Under the pieces are notes generated by a model, which ran no database searches, was not told the origin of the DNA, and saw only the letters and a list, made by a program, of their open reading frames with translations. Positions 31,413-38,620 of a DNA stretch of 64,000 nt are shown here, in pieces (position 1 is the stretch's first letter; each line of letters begins with the position of its first letter). The DNA comes from JBFWRK01 sp050248955 (lineage in GTDB: Bacteria; Actinomycetota; Acidimicrobiia; Acidimicrobiales; Ilumatobacteraceae). A program made the position numbers and the translations under genes. The stretch is from assembly GCA_050248955.1 (NCBI GenBank), contig JBFWRK010000003.1, positions 62,001-126,000 on the forward strand, read 5' to 3'.

Positions 31413-32580
31413 GTTCGCCTCCGATCACCCGCGCCAGCTCTTCCAGCGCAGCCACCGAGTGGCCTTCCACGAAGTCGTCAACATACGGGAGCGCCGCCGC
31501 CATTCCCCGCGCCAACGGCGCGTAACCGGGGGTCACCTTGAGCGGGTTGACCCAGACCACCTGATGAGCGATCCGCTGGAGCCGCTGCATCTCCGCGGCG
31601 AGCTCGTCGGGGTCGCCGCGGTCCCAGCCGTCGGACAGGATCACGACGATCGCGCCGCGGGCCATGCCGCGCGCTCCCCATTCGTCGTTGAACCGACGCA
31701 GGCAGACACCGAGGCGCGTTCCCCCGCTCCAGTCCTGCACGCGGTCGCCGGCCTGGGACAGCGCGCGATCGGGGTCGTGCGAGCTCAGCTCGCGGGTCAG
31801 GCGGGTCAGTCGCGTGCCCAGCGCGAACGCCTCGACCCGCTGACGGCCCGCGACCGCGGCCTGCACGAAGCGGAGCAACGCTCGCGCGTACGGCTCCATC
31901 GAGCCGGACACGTCGAGCAGCAGCACTAGCCGGCGGAGTCGGATGCCGGGCTCGCGCCATTCGCGGCGGATCGGCTCACCACCCGCCTTGAGCGCCGAGC
32001 GGACCGTGCGGCGCAGGTCGGGCCGATCGGCCACGTGGCGGGCACTCACGAGACGCCGGCTGCGTCGCGGCGTGCCGACGAGGCGGAGCCGGGCCATCAG
32101 CTCGCGGGCGAGTTGCAGCTCCTCGGGCGAGTACGCCGCGAAGTCCTTGTCCCGCAGGACCTCGGTCGCCGAGAACCGGAGCTGGATCGTCGGATCGTCG
32201 TCCGGCTCCGTCTCGTCGGGTCCGTCGGTGTCGTCCTCGGTCCCGTCGTCGAGCGCGATCGTGACGTGCAGCGGCTCGTCGGCCGATTCGTCGGCTCCCG
32301 CGGTCTGATGCTCCCAGAAGACGGCGAACGCCCGATCGAACACCGGGAGGTCTTCCGGGCGGCACACGAGCGTCGCCCGGGCGGCCCAGTAGACGGGCTC
32401 ACGGCTGCCCAGGCCGACCTCGGCGAGCGCCTCCGCGAACGTCAGCACCGAGCCGATCGGCACCCGCAGCCCGGCGCCGCGCAAGATGCGGGCGAATGCA
32501 ACGGCGATCGGCTCGACGGCCGCGGCGGCACGATCGCCCGAGCCGCTCGTCCTGCGATCAGCCGTGGGGGACGCGGCCAC
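31405..32580 (-). CDS. CoxE-like VWA-domain protein
   Basis: A 391-residue protein of the VWA_CoxE family that works with a MoxR/CoxD ATPase in maturing the copper or sulfur-modified centre of molybdenum hydroxylases. The MIDAS motif is RRLVLLLDVSGSMEPYARALL at ~225, with the Thr-containing SGGTRLGVCLRRF and IVVILSDGWDRGDPDEL completing it. The N-terminal ~200 residues are helical with an acidic Asp/Glu-rich linker. The GTG start at 32580 overlaps the ATPase gene by 23 bases. In Oligotropha CoxE and CoxD act on the CoxL copper site; here the target may differ. Confidence 0.87.
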   Translation of the reverse strand: MAASPTADRRTSGSGDRAAAAVEPIAVAFARILRGAGLRVPIGSVLTFAEALAEVGLGSREPVYWAARATLVCRPEDLPVFDRAFAVFWEHQTAGADESADEPLHVTIALDDGTEDDTDGPDETEPDDDPTIQLRFSATEVLRDKDFAAYSPEELQLARELMARLRLVGTPRRSRRLVSARHVADRPDLRRTVRSALKAGGEPIRREWREPGIRLRRLVLLLDVSGSMEPYARALLRFVQAAVAGRQRVEAFALGTRLTRLTRELSSHDPDRALSQAGDRVQDWSGGTRLGVCLRRFNDEWGARGMARGAIVVILSDGWDRGDPDELAAEMQRLQRIAHQVVWVNPLKVTPGYAPLARGMAAALPYVDDFVEGHSVAALEELARVIGGERA

Positions 32581-33496
32581 GTTCGAAGGCCTGCTTCACG
32601 AGATCGGCGACGCCGTGCTGGCGGACGCGCTCCTGGTCCTCGCGGTACTTGACCACGGTGCCGAGCGTCGCCTCGACCGTCGCATCGTCGAGTGACGTCG
32701 CGCCCAGCGTGCCGAGCGAGGTCGCCCAGTCGATCGTCTCCGCCACGCCCGGCGGCTTGTACAGCTGGAGCCCTCGAATCGCCTCGACCGCGGCCGACAC
32801 CTGCCGGGCCAACCGCTCGCTCACCTCCGGCGCCCGCAGGCGGACGATCGCCACTTCGCGCTCGAAGCTCGGATGCTCGACCCAGTGGTACAGGCAGCGG
32901 CGCTTCAGCGCGTCGTGCACGTCTCGCGTGCGGTTCGAGGTGAGGATGACGATCGGGGGTGTCGCCGCGCGGAAGGTGCCGAGCTCCGGGACGGTGACCT
33001 GGTAGTCGGACAGCACTTCGAGCAGGAACGCCTCGAACTCGTCGTCGGCGCGGTCGACCTCGTCGATGAGGAGGATCGGCGGTGGCCCCTCGCGATGGTC
33101 GATGGCACGCAGCAGCGCTCGCTTCACGAGAAAGCGCTCGCCGTACAACTCGTTCTCGAGATCGTCGACGCCGGCGGTCGCTGTCGCGCCGACGGCCTCG
33201 GCAGCGCGCAGGTGGAGCAGCTGGCGCGAGTAGTCCCACTCGTACACGGCCTGGCTCACGTCGATGCCCTCGTAGCACTGCAGGCGGATGAGCTCGCCGC
33301 CGGTCCAGCGGGCGAGCACCTTCGCGACCTCGGTCTTGCCGACGCCCGCCTCGCCTTCGAGGAGCAGCGGCCGGCGCAGGCGCATGGCGAGGAACACCGA
33401 GGTGGCGAGGCCGCTGTCCGGGAGGTAGCCGTGCTCCTGCAGCGCCGCGGCGACCTCGTTCACGGACGACAGTGCCGGACCCAGGTGATCAGCCAT
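32558..33496 (-). CDS. MoxR/CoxD-like AAA+ ATPase
   Basis: A 312-residue MoxR-family ATPase with Walker A GEAGVGKTEVAKVLA at ~48, Walker B ILLIDEVDRADDEFEAFLLEV, sensor 1 VILTSNRTRDVHDALKRRC and a C-terminal lid. It is the chaperone partner of the VWA protein encoded next. The start at 33496 fits the family and has TACGCT 7 bases upstream, the same spacing and hexamer as the first adenosine deaminase. It opens a four-gene unit: MoxR, CoxE, CoxI-domain, XdhC. Confidence 0.9.
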   Translation of the reverse strand: MADHLGPALSSVNEVAAALQEHGYLPDSGLATSVFLAMRLRRPLLLEGEAGVGKTEVAKVLARWTGGELIRLQCYEGIDVSQAVYEWDYSRQLLHLRAAEAVGATATAGVDDLENELYGERFLVKRALLRAIDHREGPPPILLIDEVDRADDEFEAFLLEVLSDYQVTVPELGTFRAATPPIVILTSNRTRDVHDALKRRCLYHWVEHPSFEREVAIVRLRAPEVSERLARQVSAAVEAIRGLQLYKPPGVAETIDWATSLGTLGATSLDDATVEATLGTVVKYREDQERVRQHGVADLVKQAFERGRVPHG

Positions 33497-33503
33497 CGCA
33501 TCC

Positions 33504-33509
33504 AGCGTA
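33504..33509 (-). promoter_or_regulatory. -10 hexamer TACGCT before the MoxR gene
   Basis: TACGCT on the minus strand, 7 bases before the ATG at 33496; probable promoter of the maturation operon. Confidence 0.5.
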
Positions 33510-33559
33510 GAGGTGTGAAGCGGGCGAGCCACGAGCGACAGGAACGCGCGGTCGGCCGC

Positions 33560-34993
33560 TCAGCTGTCGAAGCCGAGCCCGAGCCGGTCGAGCGAGCGGA
33601 GCCAGAGGTTGCGCTTGCCGGTGCGGTCCTCGCGGTCGAGCGACCAGCGCGTCGTCTGGATGCCGACGAAGCGGAACGGCTCGGGCGGGAAGGGGAGCGG
33701 CTTCTGGCGCACGAACTGGGTGTCGGTCGCCTTCGTGCGGCGACCGTCGAGGAGGTCGAGGATGACCTCGGCGCCGAAGCGGGTCGAGGCGACACCGAGC
33801 CCCGTGTACCCGAGCGCGTAGGCGATCCGGCCCTGCATCGCCTTGCCCCAGAACACGCAGAACCGCGTCGAGGTGTCGATCACGCCACCCCAGGCATGGG
33901 TGAACTTGATGCCCTCGAGCTGTGGGAACGTGGCGAAGAAGTGGCGGGCGAGCTTCGCCCACGTCTCCGGCCGTTGCTCGAGCTCGGTCGAGACCTTCCC
34001 GCCGAAGAAGTACACCGCGTCGTAGCCGCCCCACAGGATCCGGTTGTCCTCGGTGAGCCGGTAGTAGTGGAACTGGTTCGGGATGTCGGACAGCCCCTGC
34101 CGTCCTTCCCACCCGATCGACGCGAGCTGCTCGGGCGAGAGCGGTTCGGTGACCATCACGTAGTCGTAGACCGGCGCGATGTAGTGCCTGAGCCTCCGCA
34201 GCAGCGGCGGGAAGGCGTTCGTCGCGAGTGCGACACGTCCCGCTCGCACCCGGCCGAGCGGTGTGTTGACGAGCGCGCCGACCCCGTCGCGCTCGACGGA
34301 GGTCGCCTTCGAGTCCTCGAAGATCCGCACCCCGAGCGACTCGGCTGCCGCCTTCAGCCCCCACACGAGCCGGGCCGGGTCGACCAGGGCAGCGCGGTCC
34401 TTGCGCCACAGCCCACCGGCGTACGTCGGCGAGTGCACCATCGATCGCATCGCTTCGGCGTCGAGGAACTCGACCGACTGACCCAGTTGGCGGAGCTGCA
34501 GGAACTCCTCCTTCAACTCGTCGAGGTAGCTCGGCGGGTGGAACGACGTCGCAACATCGATCACACCCGTGCGCTCGTAGTCACAGTCGATGTCATAGCG
34601 CTGGATCGCGGCCTCGATCTCGTTGAGGTTCGCGAGGCCGAGCTCTTCGAGCAGTGACATCTCGGCGCCGAAGCGCTCGCGGCCGTTGGCGACGCCATGC
34701 GTCAGGCTCGACTCCATGAAGCCGCCGTTGCGGCCGCTCGCGGCCGATCCGACCTCGTGCGCGTCGATCAGCACGATGTCGCGGGACGGGTCGCGCTCCT
34801 TCGCGATGATCGCGGTCCACAGCCCCGTGTAGCCACCCCCGACGATGCACAGGTCGCAGCTCTCGGTGCGCACCAGCGTGGGATTCGAGTCGGGCTCGTC
34901 GGCGTCCTCGTACCAGTACGGGTACGGATCTGCATCGGCGATCGCGTCGAGCCAGAAGTCGTCGCGGGGGTCTTCCGTCCCGTTGGAACGCAT
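33560..34993 (-). CDS. FAD-dependent oxidoreductase, DAO family (PuuB-like)
   Basis: A 477-residue flavoprotein of the D-amino-acid oxidase superfamily. The dinucleotide fold is CDLCIVGGGYTGLWTAIIAKE at ~46, followed by the IDAHEVGSAASGRNGGFM motif typical of gamma-glutamylputrescine oxidase-like members, and the C-terminal GYTGLGVASTRFGAE flavin contact. The N-terminal ~40 residues with DPYPYWYEDADEPD are shared by this subgroup. It probably oxidises an amine or N-methyl amino acid; the substrate is not determinable. It is a single-gene unit divergent from the SDR gene. Confidence 0.85.
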   Translation of the reverse strand: MRSNGTEDPRDDFWLDAIADADPYPYWYEDADEPDSNPTLVRTESCDLCIVGGGYTGLWTAIIAKERDPSRDIVLIDAHEVGSAASGRNGGFMESSLTHGVANGRERFGAEMSLLEELGLANLNEIEAAIQRYDIDCDYERTGVIDVATSFHPPSYLDELKEEFLQLRQLGQSVEFLDAEAMRSMVHSPTYAGGLWRKDRAALVDPARLVWGLKAAAESLGVRIFEDSKATSVERDGVGALVNTPLGRVRAGRVALATNAFPPLLRRLRHYIAPVYDYVMVTEPLSPEQLASIGWEGRQGLSDIPNQFHYYRLTEDNRILWGGYDAVYFFGGKVSTELEQRPETWAKLARHFFATFPQLEGIKFTHAWGGVIDTSTRFCVFWGKAMQGRIAYALGYTGLGVASTRFGAEVILDLLDGRRTKATDTQFVRQKPLPFPPEPFRFVGIQTTRWSLDREDRTGKRNLWLRSLDRLGLGFDS

Positions 34994-35037
34994 CGGGTCT
35001 CACCACCTTCGGGCGCCGAGCGTAGCCGGGCGCCGGT

Positions 35038-35043
35038 TACGGT
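35038..35043 (+). promoter_or_regulatory. -10 hexamer TACGGT before the SDR gene
   Basis: TACGGT, 8 bases before the GTG at 35052, in the divergent region with the FAD oxidoreductase gene. Confidence 0.5.
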
Positions 35044-35051
35044 TCCGGGAC

Positions 35052-35798
35052 GTGGATCTCCAGTTGCAGGGCAAGCGAGCTGCGGTCGCCGCGGGGTCGG
35101 CAGGGCTCGGTCTCGGTTCGGCGCGGGCGCTCGTCGCCGAAGGTGTCCGGGTCGTCATCTGCGGTCGCGACGAGGACCGCGTGCGCAAGGCAGCCGCAGA
35201 GCTCGGTGATCTCGCGACGCCACTCGTCGCCGACGTCGGCAACGCGCACGGCGGTGCCGCGTTCATCGCCGCGGCGACGGAAGCGCTCGGCGGGCTCGAC
35301 ATCGTCGTCACGAACGCGGGCGGCCCGCCACCCGGCACGTTCGCAACGACCGACGTCGACCTCTACGCCGGCGCGCTCGATCTCAACCTGTTGTCGGTGG
35401 TCGGGATGTGCAAGGCCGCGGTGCCGGCGATGCAGGCGCAGGGCTGGGGACGTGTCGTTGCGATCACGTCGGTCTCGGTGCGCCAGCCGATCCCGAACCT
35501 GATCCTCTCGAACACCGCCCGTGCAGGCACGACCGGCTTCCTGAAGACGCTGGCGCGAGAGGTGGCGAAGGACGGCGTCACCGTCAACTCGGTCCAGCCC
35601 GGGTTGCACGCCACGGACCGGATCAAGCAGCTCTACGGTGACGAACCGGATGGCGAGTTGCTGGGGATCCCGGCAGGGTTCGTCGGTGATGCCGACGACT
35701 TCGGCGCGGTCGTCGCGTTCCTGTGCAGTGACCAGGCGAAGTTCGTGACCGGTGTGAGCATCCCGGTCGATGGCGGCTCCTACGGAGGTCTGTTGTGA
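35052..35798 (+). CDS. Short-chain dehydrogenase/reductase
   Basis: A 248-residue SDR. The cofactor motif is atypical at its start (VAAGSAGLGLGSARAL for the usual TGxxxGxG) but the NAG motif (VVTNAGGPPPGTF) is present. The usual Ser-Tyr-Lys triad reads VVAITSVSVRQP followed by SNTARAGTTGFLKTLAREV: the Tyr of YxxxK is replaced, as in an atypical group related to 3-oxoacyl-ACP reductases. Catalysis may therefore differ from classical SDRs. The C terminus is normal (VTGVSIPVDGGSYGGLL). The GTG start is supported by a hexamer 8 bases upstream; the stop overlaps the Dabb gene (GTGA). Confidence 0.83.
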   Translation: MDLQLQGKRAAVAAGSAGLGLGSARALVAEGVRVVICGRDEDRVRKAAAELGDLATPLVADVGNAHGGAAFIAAATEALGGLDIVVTNAGGPPPGTFATTDVDLYAGALDLNLLSVVGMCKAAVPAMQAQGWGRVVAITSVSVRQPIPNLILSNTARAGTTGFLKTLAREVAKDGVTVNSVQPGLHATDRIKQLYGDEPDGELLGIPAGFVGDADDFGAVVAFLCSDQAKFVTGVSIPVDGGSYGGLL

Positions 35799-36091
35799 TC
35801 ACCCACGTCGTGATGTTCCGTTGGCGGCCCGAGATGCCCTCCGGTCAGCAGGAGCGCATCGTCGCCGCCCTGTCGTCGCTACCCGACGCGATCGACTCCA
35901 TCCGCTCGTACGCCCTCGGTCCCGACGTCGGCGCGTCGGGCGCAGCGAACTTCGACTTCGCGATCTCGGCGACGTTCGACGACATCGACGGCTGGCGGGC
36001 GTACGACACGCATCCCGAGCACGACCGGGTCCGCGCCGACGTGATCCGGCCGTGGATCGCCGAGCGCGCGTCGGTTCAGTTCGAGAGCTGA
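35795..36091 (+). CDS. Dabb (stress-responsive alpha/beta barrel) domain protein
   Basis: A 98-residue Dabb-domain protein: ITHVVMFRWRPEMPSGQ at the start, the central FDFAISATFDDIDGWRAYDTHPEHDRV and IRPWIAERASVQFES at the end. Such ferredoxin-like dimers serve as small enzymes or binding proteins in varied pathways. It is coupled to the SDR gene, so the two proteins may act on the same compound. Its 3' end overlaps the convergent PAP2 gene by 16 bases. Confidence 0.85.
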   Translation: MITHVVMFRWRPEMPSGQQERIVAALSSLPDAIDSIRSYALGPDVGASGAANFDFAISATFDDIDGWRAYDTHPEHDRVRADVIRPWIAERASVQFES

Positions 36092-37023
36092 GACCGGCGG
36101 TTCTCCCACGTCGTCCATCCCCACATCACGACGACGACGTACAGCCAGCCGGCGATGATGTCGATGACGTAGTGCTCGCCCGCGTAGACGAGCGTCCACG
36201 CCATCGACAGCGGGAACAGCAGCATCAACGCCTGGAGCCATCGCGGACGCCCCTGGAGGAAGAACGCGACCACCAGCAATGAGAACGCGGCGTGCAGTGA
36301 CGGCACGGCGGCGAACGGGTTCGAGATCTCCTGGCCGCGCTTCAACACGTTCGAGACGACGTCGAACCCCATCGCCCGCCAGCCCCGACCGCTCAGCCGG
36401 TGGATCTCGCCGAGCTCGCCTTGTTGCGCGGCGTACCACGGTGGGGCGGCGGGGTAGAGGATGTAGGTGACGACGCCGACCGCGAGCAACGTGCCGAAGC
36501 GGCGCATCCAGCGCACCCATTCCGGTCGGGCGCGGGCCCAGAGGATCATCGCGATCGCGATCGGCACGATGAAGTGGGTCATGTAGATGATCGAAGCGAG
36601 CGCGTCGTACCACTGGACCGTCGGCCGGTAGAGGCGGTCCTGCACCCAGACGTTCGGATCGGCGCCGAAGAAGAGGAACCGATCCATGTCGCGAGGGCCG
36701 GCGATGTGGATCGGCCGGCCGAGGCCGTCGGCGGCGCCTCGGCTGTAGTCGTAGGCGAAGAGCAGCAGCACGAAGACGGACCAGTCCATCACGAGCTGGA
36801 ACTGGCTCCGCCACGACTTCCCGACGTTGATGCAGATCACGCCGGCGACCGCCCAAGTCACGACCATCACGCGATCGGCAGGGAGCCCGAAGCGGATCAG
36901 GCAGGTGACGAAGAGCGCGACGTAGGCCAGCACCACCGCCGGACGCAACCACGCCGGGCCGCGCCGGATCGCGACGGGCGGGTCGGCCCTGATCGCGTCA
37001 CGTTCGATGGCGGGAGCCGTCAC
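36076..37023 (-). CDS. PAP2-superfamily membrane phosphatase/transferase
   Basis: A 315-residue integral membrane protein with about six TM helices and the PAP2 signature. Visible blocks are PSLHAAFSLLV (with the catalytic His) and YAGEHYVIDIIAGW near the C terminus; the first block (Lys/Arg-rich) is degenerate. This layout fits the PAP2_3/inositol-phosphoceramide-synthase-like branch that handles phospholipid or lipid phosphate groups. The GTG start at 37023 has TACGGT 8 bases upstream. Its substrate is unknown. Confidence 0.85.
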   Translation of the reverse strand: MTAPAIERDAIRADPPVAIRRGPAWLRPAVVLAYVALFVTCLIRFGLPADRVMVVTWAVAGVICINVGKSWRSQFQLVMDWSVFVLLLFAYDYSRGAADGLGRPIHIAGPRDMDRFLFFGADPNVWVQDRLYRPTVQWYDALASIIYMTHFIVPIAIAMILWARARPEWVRWMRRFGTLLAVGVVTYILYPAAPPWYAAQQGELGEIHRLSGRGWRAMGFDVVSNVLKRGQEISNPFAAVPSLHAAFSLLVVAFFLQGRPRWLQALMLLFPLSMAWTLVYAGEHYVIDIIAGWLYVVVVMWGWTTWENRRSQLSN

Positions 37024-37031
37024 GGCCGTTC

Positions 37032-37037
37032 ACCGTA
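37032..37037 (-). promoter_or_regulatory. -10 hexamer TACGGT before the PAP2 gene
   Basis: TACGGT on the minus strand, 8 bases before the GTG at 37023. Confidence 0.45.
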
Positions 37038-37056
37038 CCCCGGCCGATCGTTCACA

Positions 37057-37168
37057 AACCGGCCGCCCGGCGAACCGGCCGCCCGGCGAACCGGCCGCCC
37101 GGCGAACCGGCCGCCCTGCGAACCGGCCGCCCTGCGAACCGGCCCCCCGGCGAACCGGCCCCCCGAGC
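37057..37168. repeat. 16-bp tandem repeat, seven units
   Basis: Units of AACCGGCCGCCCGGCG: three exact, two with CTGCG, two with GGCCCCCC changes. The variation is graded along the array, as in slipped-strand VNTRs. Confidence 0.85.
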
Positions 37169-37387
37169 CCGCGCGTTCCCCGCGCCCGCCCGGACCGGCC
37201 CGAATTCGCCACAACGTCGTGATGGCCTGGGTGGCTACCGGGGCAGGGATGAAATAGGGACGCGGCCGCTCGGTTCCATTCGTCCCACACTGCTCGCCGG
37301 ACCGGGGTCCGGCTGCTCCAACGTCACCAGCGGTGTCGCGCAGCCAGGGAGCTCGTTTCACCCGAGGGCGGTGCGGGCCCGGCGCGC

Positions 37388-37622
37388 GGCCCAGTCCCGC
37401 GCTCGCCGGGTTTCTCTGCTCGCCGACGACGCCCGACCGGTTCTCCGCTCCGATCCGGACAGCCAACGACCTCGCCCGAGCAGAGACCGGGGCTGGTGAC
37501 GTGGATGAGCAGAGAAACGGCGTGGCTGGGGTCTCGTCGTCCGATGACGGCGTCGCACGAGCACACGCTGGCGCTCCAGCGTCACCAGCCGTTACGCGCA
37601 ACCACCGAACTCATTTCGCCAC
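37388..37622. repeat. Palindromic intergenic repeat, copy A (long form)
   Basis: Perfect outer arms TTTCTCTGCTC (37411-37421) and GAGCAGAGAAA (37507-37517) enclose imperfect inner arms (CCGGTTCTCCGCTC with GAGCAGAGACCGG). About 100 further bases up to 37622 also match copy B. By hand alignment copies A and B differ at about 20 of ~205 positions. Confidence 0.8.
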
Positions 37623-37670
37623 AAAGGCGCGTGACGACGGGAAAACGGGTCACCCGGCGCCACAAAGGCG
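37617..37670. repeat. CGCCACAAAGGCG mini-hairpin, two copies
   Basis: Occurs at 37617-37629 and 37658-37670; each is a 4-bp stem (CGCC/GGCG) with a five-base ACAAA loop. Related copies sit at 48284, 48325 and 48719. Confidence 0.6.
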
Positions 37671-37703
37671 TCGGCGTGCTGGGTCGGGGACGGGACGGGC
37701 GGG

Positions 37704-37768
37704 GTGCCGGGCCGGGGTGCCGGGCCGGGGTGCCGGGCCGGGGTGCCGGGCCGGGGTGCCGGGCCGCG
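37704..37768. repeat. 13-bp tandem repeat, five units
   Basis: GTGCCGGGCCGGG repeated with a strict 13-base period (T at 37705, 37718, 37731, 37744, 37757). Confidence 0.85.
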
Positions 37769-37770
37769 CC

Positions 37771-37790
37771 GGGACGGGACGGGACGGGAC
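37771..37790. repeat. 5-bp tandem repeat GGGAC, four units
   Basis: GGGAC repeated four times directly before the 3' end of the medium-subunit gene. Confidence 0.8.
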
Positions 37791-37795
37791 GAGGG

Positions 37796-38620
37796 TCAGG
37801 TGGAGGCTTCCTCCAGCGCTCTGCGGACGAGCACCTTCGCGAGGTGCACCCGGTACTCGACGCTGGCGTTCAAGTCTGCCTGCGGCTCGGCGTCGGTCGC
37901 AGCCTGCTCGGCGGCCTCGGCGACCGAGGCTCCCTGCGACAGCGCGCCCGACACGCTCGTGGCGAGGATCGGCGTCGAGCCCATGTTGACGAGCCCGATA
38001 CCCGAACGCCCGTTCTGACGCCATGCCGCGACGCCGACGATCGCCCAGTCCTGGGCCCGCCGGTTGAACTTCTGGAAGCTCCAGCCGGCACCGGTGATCT
38101 TCGGGACGCGGATCTCGGTCAGCATCTCGTCGGCCGCCAGTGCCGACTCGAGGAAGCCCTGGTAGAACTCGCTGGCCGGGATCTCGCGGGTGCCGTTCGG
38201 ACCCTGCACGACGTAGGTGGCGCCGAGGGCGAGCGTCGTCGCCGGCAGGTCCGAGGCCGGGTCGGCGTGGGCGATCGACCCGCCGATCGTGCCGCGGTGA
38301 CGGACCTGTGGATCGCCCACGTGCGCTGCCGCGTGTGCGAGCAGCGGCACGTGCTGCTCGAGCAGATCGGAGGTCTCGACGTCGCGGTGCCGCGTGAGCG
38401 CGCCGATCGCGATGTGGTCGCCCGCGTCGCGGATGTACGACAGGTCGCTCAGGCGGCCGATGTCGACGAGCACCGACGGTTGCGCGAGCCGCAACTTCAT
38501 CAGCGGGAGGAGGCTGTGCCCCCCGGCCAGGAACTTGGCGTCGTCGCCGTACTGGCCGACCAGGCTGATGGCTTCGGCTGCGGACGTGGCCCGCTTGTAG
38601 TCGAACGCGGCGGGAATCAC
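37796..38620 (-). CDS. Molybdenum hydroxylase FAD-binding medium subunit (CoxM-like)
   Basis: The 274-residue FAD subunit that passes electrons from the iron-sulfur subunit to an acceptor. The two FAD loops are FLAGGHSLLPLMKLRLAQP at ~33 and TIGGSIAHADPASDLPA at ~110, both matching the CoxM/PCMH pattern, and a CO-dehydrogenase flavoprotein C-terminal domain follows. The GTG start overlaps the large-subunit stop (GTGA). Gene order is small, large, medium rather than the medium-small-large order of the Oligotropha CO dehydrogenase operon. The substrate depends on the large subunit. Confidence 0.92.
   Translation of the reverse strand: MIPAAFDYKRATSAAEAISLVGQYGDDAKFLAGGHSLLPLMKLRLAQPSVLVDIGRLSDLSYIRDAGDHIAIGALTRHRDVETSDLLEQHVPLLAHAAAHVGDPQVRHRGTIGGSIAHADPASDLPATTLALGATYVVQGPNGTREIPASEFYQGFLESALAADEMLTEIRVPKITGAGWSFQKFNRRAQDWAIVGVAAWRQNGRSGIGLVNMGSTPILATSVSGALSQGASVAEAAEQAATDAEPQADLNASVEYRVHLAKVLVRRALEEAST

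Larger units (their letters stand above)
37024..37795. other. 772-bp gene-free region made largely of repeats
   Basis: Between the PAP2 start and the medium-subunit stop. It holds a 16-bp tandem array, a long copy of the palindromic intergenic repeat, two CGCCACAAAGGCG hairpins, a 13-bp tandem array and a 5-bp array. Long open frames here are a by-product of the GC-rich repeats and have no start signals. Confidence 0.75.

Noticed and set aside
37057..37168. Possible CRISPR array
   Set aside because: Units are 16 bp and directly adjacent with no spacers; this is a plain tandem repeat, and no cas gene is present.
37020..37601. Minus-strand frame beginning MRVTAGDAGAP, also seen at the second repeat copy (to 48665)
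   Set aside because: The shared peptide follows from DNA similarity of the two repeat copies. There is no ribosome-binding site, downstream parts diverge and similar frames exist on the other strand, so coding is unlikely, though a comparison of many copies could revisit it.
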